NCBI GenBank assembly: GCA_020059425.1
Contig: JAGVCD010000044.1
Location: 1-9,011 of the forward strand
Direction of reading: 5' to 3'
From: Chamaesiphon sp.
Lineage (GTDB): Bacteria; Cyanobacteriota; Cyanobacteriia; Cyanobacteriales; Chamaesiphonaceae
DNA: 9,011 nt
Below, one piece after another: positions 7,701-9,011 of the stretch (its first letter is position 1; each line of letters opens with the position of its first letter). The position numbers and the translations under genes are program-made. Under the pieces are notes generated by a model that did no database searches, was not told the origin of the DNA, and saw nothing but the letters and a program-made list of their open reading frames with translations.

Positions 7701-9011
7701 TGGTTGGAGGCTTTGTCTTGTTATCAAAGCGCAACTAATGTTGCTCAGCAACCAGCGCAGTTTTTTGCAGCTTGGTGCAGCCAGGCGGAGATGTTTAGTA
7801 AATTACACCAGTGGCCAGAGGCCGTCAACGCCTATATTCAGGCATTATACTATGATGGCAACCAAGCCCCGGTTTGGTACCAATACAGTATGGCTTTAGG
7901 GCAAGCTGATCGCTGGACGGATGCCCTTGTGGCTGTGCAACAAGCAATCTCTTTGGTCGAGAATGACGGTACTTACATCCAACAAATGGGCATCATTCAG
8001 TACCACCTGAGTCAGTTTCCAGCTGCCGTAGCAAGTCTTTCCCAGGCGGTTACATTGCAACAAAGCAGTCCAAATTCCATTTCCTGGCAATATTTGGGCT
8101 GTAGTTGCTTTGAATTAGGCCGTTTGGTGGAAGCTACCGCCGCTTACCGTAAATCGATCGATATAGATCCTCTTAACGCGGCAGCATGGTTTCACCGGGG
8201 TGATCTCCTGGCCGTACTAGATCGATCAGAAGATGCCTTGGCCAGCTATCAAAGGACTCTGGCCTGCCAGCCCAATTTTTACTTAGCTTGGCACCAGCAG
8301 GGCAATATTTTCTTTCAGCAAGAGCGCTTTAGTGAAGCGCTCGATTGTTTCAAAGAATGTTTAGCCATCAATCCTAACCATTATCCAGCCTGGTATCAAC
8401 AAGGTAATATCTTATTTAGACAAAACAATTTGGAGCTATCTTTGGATAGTTATCAACGGGTTTTAGCCTTGGCCCCCCAAGATTACTGTGCCTGGAACAA
8501 TCATGGTAATGTTTTAGGCTGTTTGCAACGTTATCATGAAGCAATTGATAGCTACGATCGAGCCTTAGCTATCCATCCAGAGTTTCATCAAGGTTGGAAT
8601 AATCGGGGCAAAGCACTCTTTCATCTGCAGCGCTATGCCGAAGCGGCAGCAGCTCATGCCCGCTGTGTGGCCATCAAGCCTCGGGAAGCAACGGCCTGGA
8701 ATAATCGGGGATTGGCACTGCAACAGCTGAATCAATGGCAAGAAGCGATGGAATGTTATGTCCAAAGTGCTGAAATTAATCCGCATGATCACTTAGTGTG
8801 GATGAATCGTGGTATCGCCTTGGCACAATTAGAGCAACACCATGATGCTTTAGTATGTTTTGATAACTGTCTCGCTCTGAAGCCAGCAGAAAGTCAGGCT
8901 TACTATCTGCGAGGGGTATCTCTTCAGCAGACCGCCCGGTGGCAAGAAGCATTAACAGCTTATGATCAGGCTTTGAGTTACAACCCTGATCACTACCAGT
9001 CTTGGATTCAG
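4761..9011 (+). CDS. Giant TPR-repeat protein, 3' end cut by window
   Basis: One frame runs 1,417 codons from the ATG at 4761 to the window edge with no stop; I translated it in full. An in-frame TAA at 4722-4724 and no ATG between fix this start. The first 45 residues (MLDKIWHRG onward) are polar, with no signal peptide or membrane segment. From residue 46 it is only tetratricopeptide repeats: 40 full copies and the start of a 41st. The pattern is W-x-x-x-G, then E-A, then Y/F, ending in P-[DN/E]. TPR arrays fold into right-handed superhelices that bind other proteins. Forty units would make several superhelical turns, so a cytoplasmic scaffold or assembly role is inferred. Giant cyanobacterial TPR proteins can end in CHAT, glycosyltransferase or sulfotransferase domains, but any such end lies outside the window. 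Base and codon use resemble the neighbours, with CGATCG throughout. The partner is unknown. Confidence 0.93.
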   Translation, partial: MLDKIWHRGTSNPSRPIVPPEIPVEGDITIINQNNGTFDKPVDVDNPADWCQQGDFYREAGQIEYALSCYQEAVAIQPNQPSHWQSIAWCLVGLQRLTEARVAYEKVVTLLPNDYSAWGDLGWIENQLENYQNALISFNRSLELNPEDHFSQEQRAQVFTSLRLYPDALAALDQVLATKTDDHRVWSNSGWALFNLGRLTEARHCYERSLSINAEDPYAWNNFGQVLFQLGDLEKATDCYRQAIDFDTKFAQAWNNLGVVLFEQQKFEEAVAAYSKAVKIQPDFYQAWTNFGKVNFYLGELSQSLHCYDQAVAHQPDFYQAWHYSGNVLVHLNKPLQALERYEKVTSLAPQFLEGWTAKGNLLKQLDRQQEAAACFQRVDKVQNHDLSIYLNQGKVLLESGQYEAAVAAYDQFLAIDEHQAIVWNDRGKALSKSKQYDKAIYSYQQAIQIQPNLHLAWNNLGVAYFQIGNYEEAIIRYDHTLQLQPHFYRAWYNRGMALFELDRLEEARSSYEQCLKIKPDYPPGWNNLGFILVHLGQYSEAISCYDKALQQQPNYYQAWYSRGKALIKIGQTNEALASFENALQYEANNADLWQSHAKLLLSVESWDRALDSFDRAMALSDHDAEIWYGRSLALSKLGQHSEALAGYQQAINILPDQAEFWYEQGYEWSKLGNHQESLASYERSLQIDPQLYQAWYESGNALCKLGRYEQAIANYDQILAQDSQFAPAYRGRAQARCRQGSPAEALADYSQALALAPDSYDIWYERGQALWQMSSHEDALHSYQKAIEIDPENQLAWREQAHALLQLQRFDLALTSYNQALTIVPTDFKCWNDRGSALLGMGKSTEAIDSYQRATTLKPNYHPAWRNLAGALAQIDRTKDALDCYRQALAYEPQDQNSWYGLGTALSQSGRWADAVTAFQRATEIQPDFGSAWYQQGKSLSQQSQWLSASKCYEKAAQLQIKNYDLFWSYGESCSQMNRWLEALSCYQSATNVAQQPAQFFAAWCSQAEMFSKLHQWPEAVNAYIQALYYDGNQAPVWYQYSMALGQADRWTDALVAVQQAISLVENDGTYIQQMGIIQYHLSQFPAAVASLSQAVTLQQSSPNSISWQYLGCSCFELGRLVEATAAYRKSIDIDPLNAAAWFHRGDLLAVLDRSEDALASYQRTLACQPNFYLAWHQQGNIFFQQERFSEALDCFKECLAINPNHYPAWYQQGNILFRQNNLELSLDSYQRVLALAPQDYCAWNNHGNVLGCLQRYHEAIDSYDRALAIHPEFHQGWNNRGKALFHLQRYAEAAAAHARCVAIKPREATAWNNRGLALQQLNQWQEAMECYVQSAEINPHDHLVWMNRGIALAQLEQHHDALVCFDNCLALKPAESQAYYLRGVSLQQTARWQEALTAYDQALSYNPDHYQSWIQ
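4896..9011 (+). repeat. Array of 40+ tandem 34-residue (102-bp) TPR units
   Basis: Taking the unit from residue 46, repeats 1-27 are each exactly 34 residues. Repeat 28 (from 7650) has 3 extra residues, repeat 31 (from 7965) has 3 extra and repeat 32 (from 8076) is one short. Phase then holds to repeat 40, and unit 41 starts at 8991. The anchor Trp is present in 34 of 40 units; the exceptions are 4 (Gln), 11, 21 and 40 (Tyr), 28 (Phe) and 31 (Ile). At DNA level the copies have diverged, sharing only short words such as TATCAGGCTTGGTA or TGGAATAATCGGGG at the repeat starts, so the expansion is not recent. Confidence 0.92.

Noticed and set aside
6901..8792. Several minus-strand frames of 60-100 codons opposite the TPR array
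   Set aside because: They are shadows of the repeated 102-bp coding pattern on the plus strand and contain no family motif.
4896..9011. Possible DNA-level satellite, CRISPR or mobile repeat because of the 102-bp periodicity
   Set aside because: The period equals 34 codons of an open TPR frame, and identity between units is limited to short words, so protein repeats explain it.

Overview
The window looks like a piece of a cyanobacterial chromosome. The hexamer CGATCG, the core of the cyanobacterial HIP1 repeat, occurs about 23 times by eye, against roughly 2 expected by chance in 9 kb. One full HIP1 octamer (GCGATCGC) lies at 3347-3354. A proteasome-like Anbu protease, a two-domain CbiX chelatase and a very long TPR protein with W-N-N-L-G type repeats also fit that group. 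I cannot name a genus.

Left region (1-2750): the 3' end of a transglutaminase-like protein gene (plus strand, cut by the window edge) converges with an Anbu proteasome-type protease gene (minus strand). Their coding ends overlap by 31 bp. Anbu and transglutaminase-like genes are known partners in a conserved bacterial cluster that also includes alpha-E and ATP-grasp proteins, so those two would be expected just left of the window. Behind Anbu on the minus strand is a secreted or membrane-anchored M23 (LytM-type) cell-wall peptidase with a long Pro/Ala/Val linker. A gene-free AT-rich stretch of about 316 bp follows (2751-3066). It holds a short palindrome and a bulged hairpin that may end the next transcript.

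Middle region (3067-4629): two minus-strand genes for early siroheme/cobalamin synthesis, probably one operon read cbiX then cobA. CobA-type SUMT methylates uroporphyrinogen III to precorrin-2, and CbiX inserts metal into sirohydrochlorin after precorrin-2 is oxidised. The oxidation enzyme is not in the window. cbiX appears to use a TTG start.

Right region (4761-9011): one uninterrupted plus-strand reading frame, divergent from cbiX, runs off the window edge after 1,417 codons without a stop. Apart from a 45-residue head it is entirely tetratricopeptide repeats: 40 complete units of about 34 residues and the start of a 41st, almost perfectly in phase. No catalytic domain is visible, and its C-terminus and role lie outside the window.

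No rRNA, tRNA, CRISPR array or insertion sequence was seen. The most noteworthy items are the giant TPR solenoid and the convergent, overlapping Anbu/transglutaminase pair. I found no clear evidence of a wholly undescribed system.
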